This document shows positions 36,364-45,774 of a stretch of 64,000 bases of DNA, piece after piece; within the stretch, counting starts at the first letter, position 1, and each line of letters begins with the position of its first letter. A program made the position numbers and the translations under genes. Source of the stretch: Pokkaliibacter sp046614695 (lineage in GTDB: Bacteria > Pseudomonadota > Gammaproteobacteria > Pseudomonadales > Balneatricaceae). A model generated the notes under the pieces. The model was not told the origin of the DNA. It saw only the letters and a program-made list of their open reading frames with translations, and did not search any database. Location of the stretch: NCBI RefSeq assembly GCF_046614695.1, contig NZ_JBKKHQ010000001.1, forward strand, positions 310,001 to 374,000. The letters run 5' to 3'.

Positions 36364-37458
36364 ATGGCTGATGTCTTCTTTCGCCAAACTCATGCACAGC
36401 TCAGCTCAGACCATCGCCAGATCAAGCATCGCGGTGCGACCTATAATCCTCAGAACCGTTTTGCAATACAGCAAGCTGAGGCAATTGATGATGGCTGGTG
36501 GCAAGAGGAAGAGCGCCCAGGCATCGCCACACAGGTAATGCTGGAGAATGCCAAAAGTATTATTTCCAAAAACACATCCCCCGATATTCCTTTCAGTCAG
36601 AGCATTAACCCCTACCGGGGGTGTGAGCACGGCTGCATCTATTGTTTCGCCAGACCCAGCCACGCTTATTGGGATATGTCGCCCGGCCTGGATTTTGAAA
36701 CACGACTGATCGCCAAGCCCAATGCGGCGCAGTTGCTGGAAGAGACTTTCCGTAAACCGGGATATGAGTGCAAAAGCATCGCTCTTGGCGCCAATACTGA
36801 TGCCTATCAGCCTATCGAAAGTCAGCACGGTATCACTCGTCAGCTGTTGGAAGTACTGCAGCGCTATCGCCACCCTTTTTCCATAGTGACCAAAAGTGCA
36901 CTCATTTTGCGGGATCTCGATATTCTGGAAGCGATGGGGAAAGACCGGCTGTGTTCTGTCTTTATCAGCATCACCACGCTGGATGATGACCTTCGCAAAC
37001 GCATGGAGCCCCGAGGCAGCACTGTAACCGCGCGACTCAAGGCGCTCGAGCGGCTATCCAGTGCAGGAATCTTCACAGGAGTAATGTTTGCTCCGGTCAT
37101 CCCTGCCCTCAACGATGCAGAACTAGAGCTCACGCTTAAAGCCGCCGCCGATGCCGGAGCCAAAAGTGCTGGCTATGTACTACTCAGGCTACCTCATGAA
37201 GTCAGCCCGCTCTTCAGGGACTGGCTGGCAAGTCATTATCCCGGCAAAGCTCAGCATGTAATGAGCCTTGTCCAGCAAAGCCGACATGGGCAGGACTATG
37301 ACTCACGTTTTGGAGAGCGTATGAAAGGTCATGGGCAATTTGCAGAGTTGATAGCCAAGCGTTTTCGACTCGCGACTCGCCGGTTTGGTTTAAATCAGCA
37401 GAGATTAGCCTTGGATACCTCACAGTTCACACCTCCCGGCCAAATGAGCCTTTGGTGA
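36364..37458 (+). CDS. PA0069-family radical SAM protein
   Basis: 364-residue radical SAM protein. The SAM-cluster motif is C-x3-C-x2-C in NPYRGCEHGCIYCFARPSHAYWD, near residues 84-104, followed by the barrel with SIALGANTDAYQPIES and SIVTKSALILRDLDIL. This is the group that resembles spore photoproduct lyase in the motif region; its reaction is not established to my knowledge. It is preceded by a LexA-type operator, which suggests a role in the DNA damage response. I recall PA0069 being listed among LexA-controlled genes of P. aeruginosa, which would agree. Confidence 0.92.
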   Translation: MADVFFRQTHAQLSSDHRQIKHRGATYNPQNRFAIQQAEAIDDGWWQEEERPGIATQVMLENAKSIISKNTSPDIPFSQSINPYRGCEHGCIYCFARPSHAYWDMSPGLDFETRLIAKPNAAQLLEETFRKPGYECKSIALGANTDAYQPIESQHGITRQLLEVLQRYRHPFSIVTKSALILRDLDILEAMGKDRLCSVFISITTLDDDLRKRMEPRGSTVTARLKALERLSSAGIFTGVMFAPVIPALNDAELELTLKAAADAGAKSAGYVLLRLPHEVSPLFRDWLASHYPGKAQHVMSLVQQSRHGQDYDSRFGERMKGHGQFAELIAKRFRLATRRFGLNQQRLALDTSQFTPPGQMSLW

Positions 37459-37525
37459 CTTTGTTAACTTTGCAAGGACGGCACTGCCAGCAGTTTATTT
37501 TCCACTTGGCAGCGCTGATCAGTGA

Positions 37526-38179
37526 CTAGCGCTTAAAGCGCTTTACCGCCTCGTGGACGGGGGTTTCGCCGTCGGTAAGTTCAATAACTTCGCGTGTGAT
37601 CTCCGGGTTATCAATTAATGAGGCGAGAAAACCTGCGACATTTCCTCGGGCCACACTGCCATAAGGGATAGCCATCCCGGCATTAACGGCACCATTTCCC
37701 TCTTCGGAAACTAAAGTCCCCGGACGCACGATGACCCAATCCAGAGAGGAAGCGGCAAGCACTGTATCAGCCTGACGCTTAGTCGCCATGTAATGCTCGA
37801 AACCCTCTTTGCGCGGCTTGTCTCGCCCCGCATCCATAAAAGCTGAAACCAGATAGAAGCGTTTACAACCTGCCACTTCTGCCGCTTTCACGGCTGTCGC
37901 TAAAGCTTTGCCATCAATACCAGTGGTACGGTCGGCGCCGCTGCCTGCGGCACCAGCAGAAAATACAATCACCTCATGCCCGGTAACGGCCTCTATCATT
38001 GATTCGGTGGTGACAGCCATCAGATCCATCTCAACCGCATGAGCGCCTTGGCTCTGAAGCTGCTGCGCTTTTTCTGATGAGCGGCTGGTACCGCTCACCT
38101 GATGCCCGTTAGCAATTAATCGAGGCACCAGACGAGAGCCCACCCCCCCTGTGGCGCCGATAACAAATACCTTACTCAT
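37526..38179 (-). CDS. NAD(P)-binding Rossmann protein, atypical SDR
   Basis: 217-residue protein of the NAD(P)H-binding atypical short-chain dehydrogenase group. The dinucleotide motif GATGGVGSRL is at residues 8-17, and the later block is SLDWVIVRPGTLVSEEGNG. The usual YxxxK is replaced by HYMATKRQAD (Y with K four residues on). ATG 38179 is chosen because GGAGG precedes it and the fold begins there. The substrate is unknown; such proteins may be reductases, epimerases or redox sensors. Confidence 0.85.
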   Translation of the reverse strand: MSKVFVIGATGGVGSRLVPRLIANGHQVSGTSRSSEKAQQLQSQGAHAVEMDLMAVTTESMIEAVTGHEVIVFSAGAAGSGADRTTGIDGKALATAVKAAEVAGCKRFYLVSAFMDAGRDKPRKEGFEHYMATKRQADTVLAASSLDWVIVRPGTLVSEEGNGAVNAGMAIPYGSVARGNVAGFLASLIDNPEITREVIELTDGETPVHEAVKRFKR

Positions 38180-38273
38180 TAGACCTCCCAGTCCTGATGG
38201 TTTCATCAAACAGTTTTTATTGCCTCGTTCTGACATAAGGGCAACAGGGCTGGATTTCACTCAACACTGTATT

Positions 38274-38915
38274 TCAGCGAGAAGGGATCAGTTTCCATAC
38301 CCGCTCGAGTGACGGCACTTTGCCTTTGAGACCTCCTTCCACCTCCACTGCTGCCAACTCCGTTAACAGGAAATCCGCCCCGTAAAGCGCGTCAACCATG
38401 GAAGGATGAACAGCAAAGGGTGGCCCAGGAATGAGTTGCTGGTCATATTCATACGTAATGAGAAGTTGCGACGCTTTTTCACTCAGCTGACGGACCTGTT
38501 CCACGTAACGGGGTCGCATGGCATCAGGCATGGCCACACAGGCCGCGCGATCATAAACCGCATCGATGGGACCAATACGCGCAGACGTTAGCGAAAAGAG
38601 ATCCCCTTGCCAGATACTCAGGCTGCCTGAGCGGTAAAGCGTATGATGATCCACCTGTTGCACTTCGGGATCTAACATGTGCTCCTGAAAAAACGCCTGA
38701 ACCGCAATATCACTGAGTTCAACACCGACCACATTTAGCCCACGTGTAAGCAGCCAAAGAAGATCGACACTCTTGCCACACAAGGGCACCAATACCGTTT
38801 GCCCCTCGGCCAGACCCAGCTGATCAAAATGCTGAACCAGCAGAGGATTTACTGCTTCATTGTGAAAGCCGATCTGGTTCTTATCCCACTTGTCATGCCA
38901 AAACGCATGTTCCAC
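38274..38915 (-). CDS. tpm: Thiopurine S-methyltransferase
   Basis: SAM-dependent methyltransferase (213 aa from the GTG) of the TPMT group, which in bacteria methylates thiopurines and selenium/tellurium oxyanions. The signature VEHAFWHDKWDKNQIGFHNEAVNP opens the protein, and the SAM site is VLVPLCGKSVDLLWLLTRG followed by GVELSDIAVQAFF. I chose GTG 38913-38915, with GGAG upstream. The longer ATG frame at 38990 would begin inside the gorA terminator. Confidence 0.88.
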   Translation of the reverse strand: MEHAFWHDKWDKNQIGFHNEAVNPLLVQHFDQLGLAEGQTVLVPLCGKSVDLLWLLTRGLNVVGVELSDIAVQAFFQEHMLDPEVQQVDHHTLYRSGSLSIWQGDLFSLTSARIGPIDAVYDRAACVAMPDAMRPRYVEQVRQLSEKASQLLITYEYDQQLIPGPPFAVHPSMVDALYGADFLLTELAAVEVEGGLKGKVPSLERVWKLIPSR

Positions 38916-38953
38916 CGTGCATACTCCAACGTACTGACTCAAAGCCATATCAA

Positions 38954-38980
38954 CAAAAAAGGCTGCTTGATAAGCAGCCC
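38954..38980 (-). terminator. gorA rho-independent terminator
   Basis: Stem GGCTGCT/AGCAGCC with T run on the minus strand, about 18 bases past the gorA stop and upstream of the tpm start. Confidence 0.85.
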
Positions 38981-38997
38981 TAGTCTTCATTTGCAGA

Positions 38998-40350
38998 TTA
39001 GCGTGTGGCCGTTCGCATGGTCACAAACTCTTCTGCAGAGGTGGGGTGAATACCAATCGTACTGTCGAAGACAGCTTTGGTTGCCCCGGCTTTAAGAGCG
39101 ATGGCAATTCCTTGAATCAGCTCGCCAGCATCGGCACCGATCATATGAGCACCCACCACCTTGTCAGTAGCCTTATCAACAATGAGCTTCATCAGGCAAC
39201 GCTCATCGCTGCCGCTCAGGGTGTGCTTCATAGGTTTAAATTCAGAGACAAAAACGCTGATATCAGCATACTTCTCACGAGCCTGCTCTTCTGTCAGCCC
39301 TACAGTACCAATATTCGGATGGCTGAAAACTGCCGATGCCACGTTGGTGTAATCAGGCACAGGACGTCCTTCACCGTAAAGATGATGAGCAAGGAAAGTC
39401 CCTTCCGCGAGTGCCACCGGTGTCAGCTGAATCCGATCGACCACATCGCCCAAGGCATAGATGGAGGGGACATTAGTCTGGAAGCAGTCATTAATCTTGA
39501 TTGCGCCCTTGTCGTCCAGCTCAACACCTGCTGACTCAAGGCCCAGTTTGGCCGTGTTAGGTACTCGGCCTGTGGCATAGAGCACATGAGAAGCCGACAT
39601 TTCCTGACCATTATCCAAACTCAGCGTGATTTTGCCGGGCGAGCCACTCAAGGCCTCCACATCGGTATTGAAGTGGATTTGCACCCCTTTCTTTTTCATT
39701 TCAGTCGCAAGGTACTCACGGATTTCCTGATCAAAACCTCGAAGGAAAAGATCGCCGCGATACAACAAATGCGTTTCAGCACCCAGGCCCGCAAAGATGC
39801 TGGCAAACTCAACGGCAATATAACCACCACCGACAATTACGATCCGGCTGGGGAAGGATTCGATATCAAAAATCTCGTTGGAGGTCAGTGCCAGCTCTTT
39901 GCCCGGAACGTCCGGCACAAAAGGCCAGCCGCCCGTCGCAATCAGAATACGCTCTGCAGTGTAGCTCTGGCCGTTCACTTCCACTGAGTTTGGGCCGGTG
40001 ACCTGGCCACGACCATCGATCAGTTCAACGCCGGCATTGCCAAGCATCTTGCGATAGATGCCATTGAGACGACTGATTTCTTTCTTCTTGTTGTCACGCA
40101 GGGTTGGCCAGTGAAAGTGGGGCTCTGCGACCTGCCAGCCGAAGCCTGCAGCATCTTCAAAATCATGGGAGAAATGGGCCGCATAGGAGTAAAGCTTCTT
40201 GGGAACACAGCCTACGTTCACACAAGTGCCTCCCATGTAACGGTCTTCACAGACAGCAACGCGAGCGCCGAGACCTGCAGCCATACGCGAGGCACGTACA
40301 CCACCGGAGCCAGCGCCAATCACAAACAGGTCATAATCAAAGTTACTCAC
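38998..40350 (-). CDS. gorA: Glutathione-disulfide reductase
   Basis: 450-residue NADPH-dependent flavoenzyme (E. coli 450) that reduces GSSG. It shows the FAD site IGAGSGGVRASRMAA, the redox disulfide C43/C48 in GGTCVNVGCVPKK, the NADPH site VGGGYIAVEFASIFAGLG, and the C-terminal catalytic His in IGIHPTSAEEFVTMR. It stands alone, with its own terminator. Confidence 0.96.
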   Translation of the reverse strand: MSNFDYDLFVIGAGSGGVRASRMAAGLGARVAVCEDRYMGGTCVNVGCVPKKLYSYAAHFSHDFEDAAGFGWQVAEPHFHWPTLRDNKKKEISRLNGIYRKMLGNAGVELIDGRGQVTGPNSVEVNGQSYTAERILIATGGWPFVPDVPGKELALTSNEIFDIESFPSRIVIVGGGYIAVEFASIFAGLGAETHLLYRGDLFLRGFDQEIREYLATEMKKKGVQIHFNTDVEALSGSPGKITLSLDNGQEMSASHVLYATGRVPNTAKLGLESAGVELDDKGAIKINDCFQTNVPSIYALGDVVDRIQLTPVALAEGTFLAHHLYGEGRPVPDYTNVASAVFSHPNIGTVGLTEEQAREKYADISVFVSEFKPMKHTLSGSDERCLMKLIVDKATDKVVGAHMIGADAGELIQGIAIALKAGATKAVFDSTIGIHPTSAEEFVTMRTATR

Positions 40351-40574
40351 ATTGCTCTCCTTTTACCGAATTTCTGGCCAGTTCTTAAGGCTCGGCTCTC
40401 ACTGATACAAGCGATGAATCAGCATCACCACTCACTCAAGCACCCGACACCCTGAGACAAAAGTTCCAACATTCTGCATGGAAAAATGCCTTTGGTGAAA
40501 TTAGCCCTCTTTATCAATGATATAGTTAGACCCCATAAGGACATTTCAAGCATTCAGAACACGACAGGAACCTC

Positions 40575-42026
40575 ATGAAGACGGCTCCCCTATTTCTTGC
40601 AGCACTACTTAGTAGCAGTCCATTTCTGGCAGCGCAGGCTGCAGACGCCCCTGCCAAGCCTCTTACCAAAGAGCAGCAACAGGCAAAAGATAAAGTCAGT
40701 GCGGGTGATTTTGCTTTGGCCCGTAAGGATTTTCAGACAGCCCTGTCTATCTATCAGGAAGCCGCCACACTGGGCGATCCTCAGGCTGAGGCACGAATGG
40801 CGGACTGGTATCTAACCAAGACGAAGGATGCTCCGGACTACGCCAACGCCCTGCCATGGCTTCAACGTGCAGCCACCGGGGGTGTTGCCAAAGCACAGGC
40901 TGACCTTGGTGAGATTTTACTTTTTGGGTTTGGAACGAAAAAGGATCCTGACGCCGCATTTCGCTGGTTTTCCCAGTCTGCCGCCACCGGCAATGCCAAA
41001 GCCGAGTTCAATCTTGGCTTGATGTACCAAAATGGCATTTCGACTCCCGCTAGTGTTGATAAAGCAGAAAAACTCTTTCTTTCATCCAGCAAACAAGGCG
41101 TTATCAAGGCTGATTATGCTCTTGGTATGCTTTACTACCAGCAGAAAAACTTCACTCAAGCGTTTAAGCACTTCTCTAAAGCTGCTGATAAGGGCATCAC
41201 CAGCGCCCAGTTTAATGCGGCCGTTATGGCATTACAGGGCGTGGGCACCAAGCCAAACCCTCAGCAGGCAGCGACCTGGTTTAAGGCCGCCGCAGAGCAG
41301 AAGCATGAAGGCGCCATCATGAATCTGGCCTCTCTGTATATGCACGGTGTAGGTGTTAAGAAGAACCCGGCAACGGCTTACGCCCTGTATCAACGAGGGG
41401 CCAATCTCGGCAACGTGGATGCCGCGATGCAGCTGGTGGAAATGCAGATCACAGGCAGCGGTACGCTCAAGCAGCCCGAAAAGGCTCTTAAGACCCTGAA
41501 GGCATTAGCCAAGAACAACATCGCACCTGCTCAATACCGGCTGGGGCAACTCTATCTGCAGGGCGAAATCGTTGATCAGGATACCGAAGAAGCGGTGAGC
41601 TGGATCTCTCGGGCTGCCGAGCGTGGTATCGCCGATGCGCAATTTACCCTGGGACAAATGTACGGCTCTGGTACACAGGTACGTAAAGACCCTGAGCAAG
41701 AATATCGCTGGTACAAGATGGCTGCCGATCAGGGAATGCCCGCCGCTCAGTACAATATCGGCTGGATGACAGCGAAAGGCGAAGGCACTGAGCAGAACTA
41801 TGAAGAAGCCTTTAAGTGGTACAGTCTGGCATCTCAGCAGGGCTTTGCCCGGGCTCAGCTGAATCTGGCGATTCTTTATCAGAATGGTCAGGGCACTAAG
41901 CGTGATATCGCCAAGGCTATCGAGCTTTACCGGTTGGCCGCCAAGAACGGCGATGAAGATGCCCAGAATATTGTGAAGCAAATCAATGAACAGTACCCAC
42001 CGGGAACGCCCTTGCCTAAATCCTGA
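40575..42026 (+). CDS. Secreted Sel1-repeat (TPR-like) protein
   Basis: 483-residue exported protein. A signal peptide spans 1-22 (hydrophobic LFLAALLSSSPFLAAQA, cleavage near AQA-ADA). From about residue 75 to 475 there are roughly ten or more Sel1-like repeats of 36 residues, each with the A.......G...A...LG.MY..G pattern. Such periplasmic solenoids mediate protein-protein contacts in envelope stress, secretion or cell-wall assembly. No partner is evident from the neighbours. It is transcribed alone. Confidence 0.92.
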   Translation: MKTAPLFLAALLSSSPFLAAQAADAPAKPLTKEQQQAKDKVSAGDFALARKDFQTALSIYQEAATLGDPQAEARMADWYLTKTKDAPDYANALPWLQRAATGGVAKAQADLGEILLFGFGTKKDPDAAFRWFSQSAATGNAKAEFNLGLMYQNGISTPASVDKAEKLFLSSSKQGVIKADYALGMLYYQQKNFTQAFKHFSKAADKGITSAQFNAAVMALQGVGTKPNPQQAATWFKAAAEQKHEGAIMNLASLYMHGVGVKKNPATAYALYQRGANLGNVDAAMQLVEMQITGSGTLKQPEKALKTLKALAKNNIAPAQYRLGQLYLQGEIVDQDTEEAVSWISRAAERGIADAQFTLGQMYGSGTQVRKDPEQEYRWYKMAADQGMPAAQYNIGWMTAKGEGTEQNYEEAFKWYSLASQQGFARAQLNLAILYQNGQGTKRDIAKAIELYRLAAKNGDEDAQNIVKQINEQYPPGTPLPKS

Positions 42027-42059
42027 GGCTTAGCGATAACTCAGTTTTTCTCTCCCAAT

Positions 42060-42087
42060 AAAAAACCACCCGAAGGTGGTTTTTTAT
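42060..42087 (+). terminator. Rho-independent terminator of the Sel1-repeat gene
   Basis: AAAACCACC/GGTGGTTTT stem with CGAA loop and T runs. It also faces the convergent BASS gene. Confidence 0.9.
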
Positions 42088-42124
42088 TTTTCTCAACTGA
42101 GGGGATTGGCGATACCGTTTCAGG

Positions 42125-43078
42125 TCAGCCTACTGCCGGGCCTTGCTGCGCGGCCTCATCCTCGATTTTAGTCATATCCTGAAGTGGGCGTTTGCTCCAG
42201 TAGCTGGCAAGCAGCGAACCAGAAACGTTATGCCAGACGCTAAACAGCGTTCCGGGCAACGCCGCCATAGGAGTGAAAAACTTCACTGCCAGCGCCGTTG
42301 CAAGACCTGAGTTCTGCAGGCCAACCTCGAAGGCGATAGTGCGGCAGACTTTGGTATCAAAGCCAAGCAGGCGCGTTACCCAATAGCCAAGCAACAAGCC
42401 GATAGAGTTATGCAGGATAACTGCGACCGCGACAGGCAGGCCGATGTCTGCCAGCTTGTCAGCGCTCAGAGCAACCACGGTCGCGATAATCAGAACGATA
42501 GCGATCATGGAAACATAGGGCAAAGCCGGCAGTGCCTTATGAATCCAGCGTGGAGACAGTGCATTGACCACCACCCCCAGAGCCACCGGCACAAACACAA
42601 TTTTAATCAGGCTCATCAGCATGCCCATCACCGGCACATCCACTGACTGTCCAATCATGGCGCTGACAAGCACTGGCGTCAGCACCACACCAATCAGGGT
42701 GCTAAGGGCTGTCATGGAGATCGACAGTGCGACATCACCTTTCGCCAGATAGCACATGACATTGGATGCCGTTCCGCCAGCGACACTGCCGACGAGCAGC
42801 ATGCCAACAGTAAGCTCCGTATCAAAGCCCATCAGGTGAGCAACCAGCCAGGCAGCTACTGGCATGACGATAAATTGCAGAAGGACACCCACACCCAACG
42901 CCTTGCCATTTTTAGCGACATTGATGAAGTCACGTGGACTAAGGGTAAGGCCCATCGCCAGCATAATTACAGTGAGTAGTGGGACGATCTGAGCCTTAAG
43001 GTCAATAAAAAGACCCGGCATAAAAAAGGCCAGCAATGAGAGCAGGATTGCCCATAAGGGGAAAAGCTGAAGGATCAT
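42125..43078 (-). CDS. Bile acid:sodium symporter (BASS) family transporter
   Basis: 317-residue inner-membrane protein with about nine or ten helices. Family signatures include MLAMGLTLSPRDF, LVGSVAGGTASNVMCYLAKGDVALSISMTALSTL (sodium-site region with the crossing helices) and AFEVGLQNSGLATALA. Bacterial members carry organic anions such as pantoate or keto acids with sodium; the substrate is unknown here. The 350 bases upstream contain no gene. Confidence 0.9.
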   Translation of the reverse strand: MILQLFPLWAILLSLLAFFMPGLFIDLKAQIVPLLTVIMLAMGLTLSPRDFINVAKNGKALGVGVLLQFIVMPVAAWLVAHLMGFDTELTVGMLLVGSVAGGTASNVMCYLAKGDVALSISMTALSTLIGVVLTPVLVSAMIGQSVDVPVMGMLMSLIKIVFVPVALGVVVNALSPRWIHKALPALPYVSMIAIVLIIATVVALSADKLADIGLPVAVAVILHNSIGLLLGYWVTRLLGFDTKVCRTIAFEVGLQNSGLATALAVKFFTPMAALPGTLFSVWHNVSGSLLASYWSKRPLQDMTKIEDEAAQQGPAVG

Positions 43079-43430
43079 GAATTGACTCCGTAGATCAGGA
43101 ATAGGTCCATTCGTGCTGGATTCCAGTCAAAACAATGATCTGGCCAGCCATTCTTGTTGTCATTTTTTGAATGAGTAGCGTTGCAAACGCGGGATACGCG
43201 AGGCTGGTTCGACAGTTCAAGTGCAGCCCGGATCTTCGATAGCACCTGTAACGTCCTGTTGGTCGAAATCAGTCATTGAACGCCGGGATCACCGGCGGGC
43301 GTTATTGGTAACACATGTTAACAATCAGAACAATGGTAGCGTTAACATCAGTCTGATGCTCTGGATTAATTACTCTCCCCTAAAACAAAAAAACCGCCAG
43401 TGAGGCGGTCTTTTTCAGGGTGTGGAGCAT
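43079..43430. other. Intergenic region upstream of the BASS gene (350 bases)
   Basis: Contains a nested palindrome around 43277-43301 (AACGCC...GGCGTT with an inner CCGG/CCGG) and, at the right end, the terminator of the che operon. No gene; a short plus-strand frame at 43221 has no ribosome binding site. I see no known riboswitch. Confidence 0.45.
43386..43413 (-). terminator. Terminator of the chemosensory operon
   Basis: Stem ACCGCC/GGCGGT with a 5-base loop and a T run on the minus strand, 18 bases past the small MCP stop. Confidence 0.85.
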
Positions 43431-44639
43431 CTAGAAAAGTTCTACATCACCCTCTTCCATATTTTGCTGGCTCACAGGCCGATACTTATCCCGCTCTTTG
43501 GACTGACTGTGATACTCCTGACACTCCACAAGAATGTCTGCGCTTGGCTTGTTCTTGCCAGCCAGTGCGCCACCCATCTGACTCAGATTGGCCACATGGG
43601 TTTCAGCCACACCCAATGTCTGGGTCGCGATATCCTCAAACTGCAAGGATCGAACCGCGGCATCCACCGCATCGGAAATACTGCCCTCAATACCCGCCAC
43701 CCGTTGAAGATGGGTATTCATCTGCTCATTAAGAAGACGAATATCCTGCAGCATTTTGCTCATGGAGTCCTGCTTCTCCAGCGCCACGGTGGTATCACTG
43801 CTGGACATCCGCTCAACGTTGCTTCGCAGCGTCGCTATGGTTGTCCGGGTGTCATTCACTCGTTGGCGAATCTCGCTGTTTAGCTTGGCCGAACTGACTG
43901 ACAACGAACGCACTTCATCGGCAACCACCGCGAAACCACGCCCTGCCTCACCGGCACGCGCTGCCTCAATACTGGCGTTCAGTGCCAAAAGGTTAGTCTG
44001 CTCTGCCAGCTTCTCGACGTTCTCCAGCAGCTGGAAGATTCCATCGAGTTTGCCCATCATTTCGTCGATATTCTTGACCGTCATCTGGCTGTGTTCAGCG
44101 ATATGCGACAACGCAGTGGTCAGATCCTCAAACACCGCCGCAACCTGATGAGTAAAGCTGCCGATGCTGCCGCCCTGCCCCTGACCACTGGCGGAAAGCG
44201 CGGTTTGCAGCACTTCACGCTGATGGGAGGTCAGCTCATTAAGTTGATGAAAGCTGCTATTAAGGGTATGCACCGCATCACCAATCAGGCTTTTAACACG
44301 CGTTACCTCCTGGCCAATCAGTGAGGCCTGAGCGGTAAAAAGCGGCGAGAAGGTACTGAGCTCATTGGCAGCAGAGGCTGCTGATGCGGGTTTATCACCC
44401 GCTTTGATGCCAGAGGCTTTCTCTTTGCCAGACTGTTCTTTCGGACGCTTGTCCTCAGCTTTTTCGCGTACAGTCTCTGCGTCACCCGTCACTGGCCCGA
44501 TAAACAGCATGACAAGAGAAATGATTAACGCCAGCCCCACACAGGCCTGGCTTATCCAGCCAGGAACAGCGAGGTTCATGACGGCTAAAGATGCCACCAA
44601 TAAAATGGCAGACACTAATGCAGCAGCGCGAACCTTCAT
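43431..44639 (-). CDS. Small methyl-accepting chemotaxis protein without a sensory domain
   Basis: 402-residue MCP. Two adjacent membrane helices (about 5-22 and 28-46) with almost no loop between them leave no periplasmic sensor. A charged linker (60-85) is followed by a long coiled coil. The signalling hairpin is NLLALNASIEAARAGEAGRGFAVVADEVRSL near 220-250, the standard tip. The protein ends in an acidic EEGDVELF. It is the last gene of the che operon, after cheB. It may sense the membrane state or act as a signalling scaffold (inference). Confidence 0.9.
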   Translation of the reverse strand: MKVRAAALVSAILLVASLAVMNLAVPGWISQACVGLALIISLVMLFIGPVTGDAETVREKAEDKRPKEQSGKEKASGIKAGDKPASAASAANELSTFSPLFTAQASLIGQEVTRVKSLIGDAVHTLNSSFHQLNELTSHQREVLQTALSASGQGQGGSIGSFTHQVAAVFEDLTTALSHIAEHSQMTVKNIDEMMGKLDGIFQLLENVEKLAEQTNLLALNASIEAARAGEAGRGFAVVADEVRSLSVSSAKLNSEIRQRVNDTRTTIATLRSNVERMSSSDTTVALEKQDSMSKMLQDIRLLNEQMNTHLQRVAGIEGSISDAVDAAVRSLQFEDIATQTLGVAETHVANLSQMGGALAGKNKPSADILVECQEYHSQSKERDKYRPVSQQNMEEGDVELF

Positions 44640-44683
44640 AACCTCTCCTCTTTCAATATCAGAAAGCCAGTACCTTCCAGGGC

Positions 44684-45739
44684 CTAGCCTGCTTTAATTC
44701 CCTGCCAGTGCGAGACCACGGCTTTGGCCATTTCTTCCAGCGATACCACCCGCGTTGCAGCGCCAATTTTGACGGCAGCCCCGGGCATTCCCCAGACCAT
44801 GCTGGAACCTTCATCCTGAGCGAGGGTAAAGGCGCCTTTCTTACGAAGCTCAAGCAAACCTTCTGCCCCGTCTCGCCCCATACCTGTGAGAAGCATGGCA
44901 CTGATTCGGGTCACGTCCAGTGCTAACAGCGACTGAAACATGACATCCACCGATGGCCGATGCAGGTTGACGGGCTCGGACTGAACGACCCGGCACCACA
45001 GCTTCCCGCCCTGGCGCTCAATACGCAGGTGAAAATCCCCCGGGGCAATATAGGCATTCCCCGGCTCCACCAACTGATTATTCTTTGCCTCATGCACGCG
45101 AATACGGCAGCACTTATCGAGGCGATTGGCAAAGCGTGCGCTGAATATCGCAGGAATGTGCTGGGTGATCACGATAGGAGGAGAACTCTCAGGCAGCGCC
45201 ATCAGAACATCCTTGATAGCTTCTGTGCCGCCGGTCGAGGCACCGATCGCCAGTAGCTGGGTATTCTGCAGCTGTTCAGGACATTCCCAGCGATAAAGCG
45301 CTGTCTCCGCCAGTTTTTTATTACGCAGCACATGGCGCTTGGAGCTGGCCGCCACCTTAAGCTTGGAGTTCAGCTCCAGAGTGAAGCGCTCAAGAAAACT
45401 GGGATGGCTCATCCGGGGTTTGGCCAGACAATCAATAGCACCGATTTCCAGTGCTTTCATGGCGACATCAGCACCTTCGGTTGTCAGTGTCGATAACATG
45501 ATCACCGGCATGGGCCGCAGGCGCATCAGGTTTCGCAGAAAAGTCAGGCCGTCCATTTTCGGCATTTCGACATCCAGGGTCAGGACGTCCGGATTGTAAA
45601 ACTTGATCAGCTCACGAGCTTCATAGGGGTCGGCGGCTTCCGCGACCCACTCAAGCTCGGGGTCTTCCTGAATGATGCTTTTCAGCAAGCCTCGAATTGC
45701 TGTCGAGTCATCAATCACCATTACTCTGATCTTGGCCAT
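44684..45739 (-). CDS. cheB: CheB, receptor methylesterase/response regulator
   Basis: 351-residue methylesterase that removes methyl groups from MCPs and feeds adaptation. The receiver domain is at 1-120 with phospho-acceptor D56 (LTLDVEMPKMDG). The C-terminal esterase domain has the catalytic Ser in IGASTGGTEAIKD, His in ITQHIPAIFS and Asp in TGMGRDGAEGL. Placed after cheR, as in complete che sets. Confidence 0.95.
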   Translation of the reverse strand: MAKIRVMVIDDSTAIRGLLKSIIQEDPELEWVAEAADPYEARELIKFYNPDVLTLDVEMPKMDGLTFLRNLMRLRPMPVIMLSTLTTEGADVAMKALEIGAIDCLAKPRMSHPSFLERFTLELNSKLKVAASSKRHVLRNKKLAETALYRWECPEQLQNTQLLAIGASTGGTEAIKDVLMALPESSPPIVITQHIPAIFSARFANRLDKCCRIRVHEAKNNQLVEPGNAYIAPGDFHLRIERQGGKLWCRVVQSEPVNLHRPSVDVMFQSLLALDVTRISAMLLTGMGRDGAEGLLELRKKGAFTLAQDEGSSMVWGMPGAAVKIGAATRVVSLEEMAKAVVSHWQGIKAG

Positions 45740-45774
45740 GGGCGCTTTCTCACATCTGAGCGGATACAGGGCTT

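Noticed and set aside
43221..43403. Plus-strand 60-codon frame in the BASS upstream region
   Set aside because: No ribosome binding site, no recognisable domain, overlaps palindromes and ends near a terminator of the other strand.
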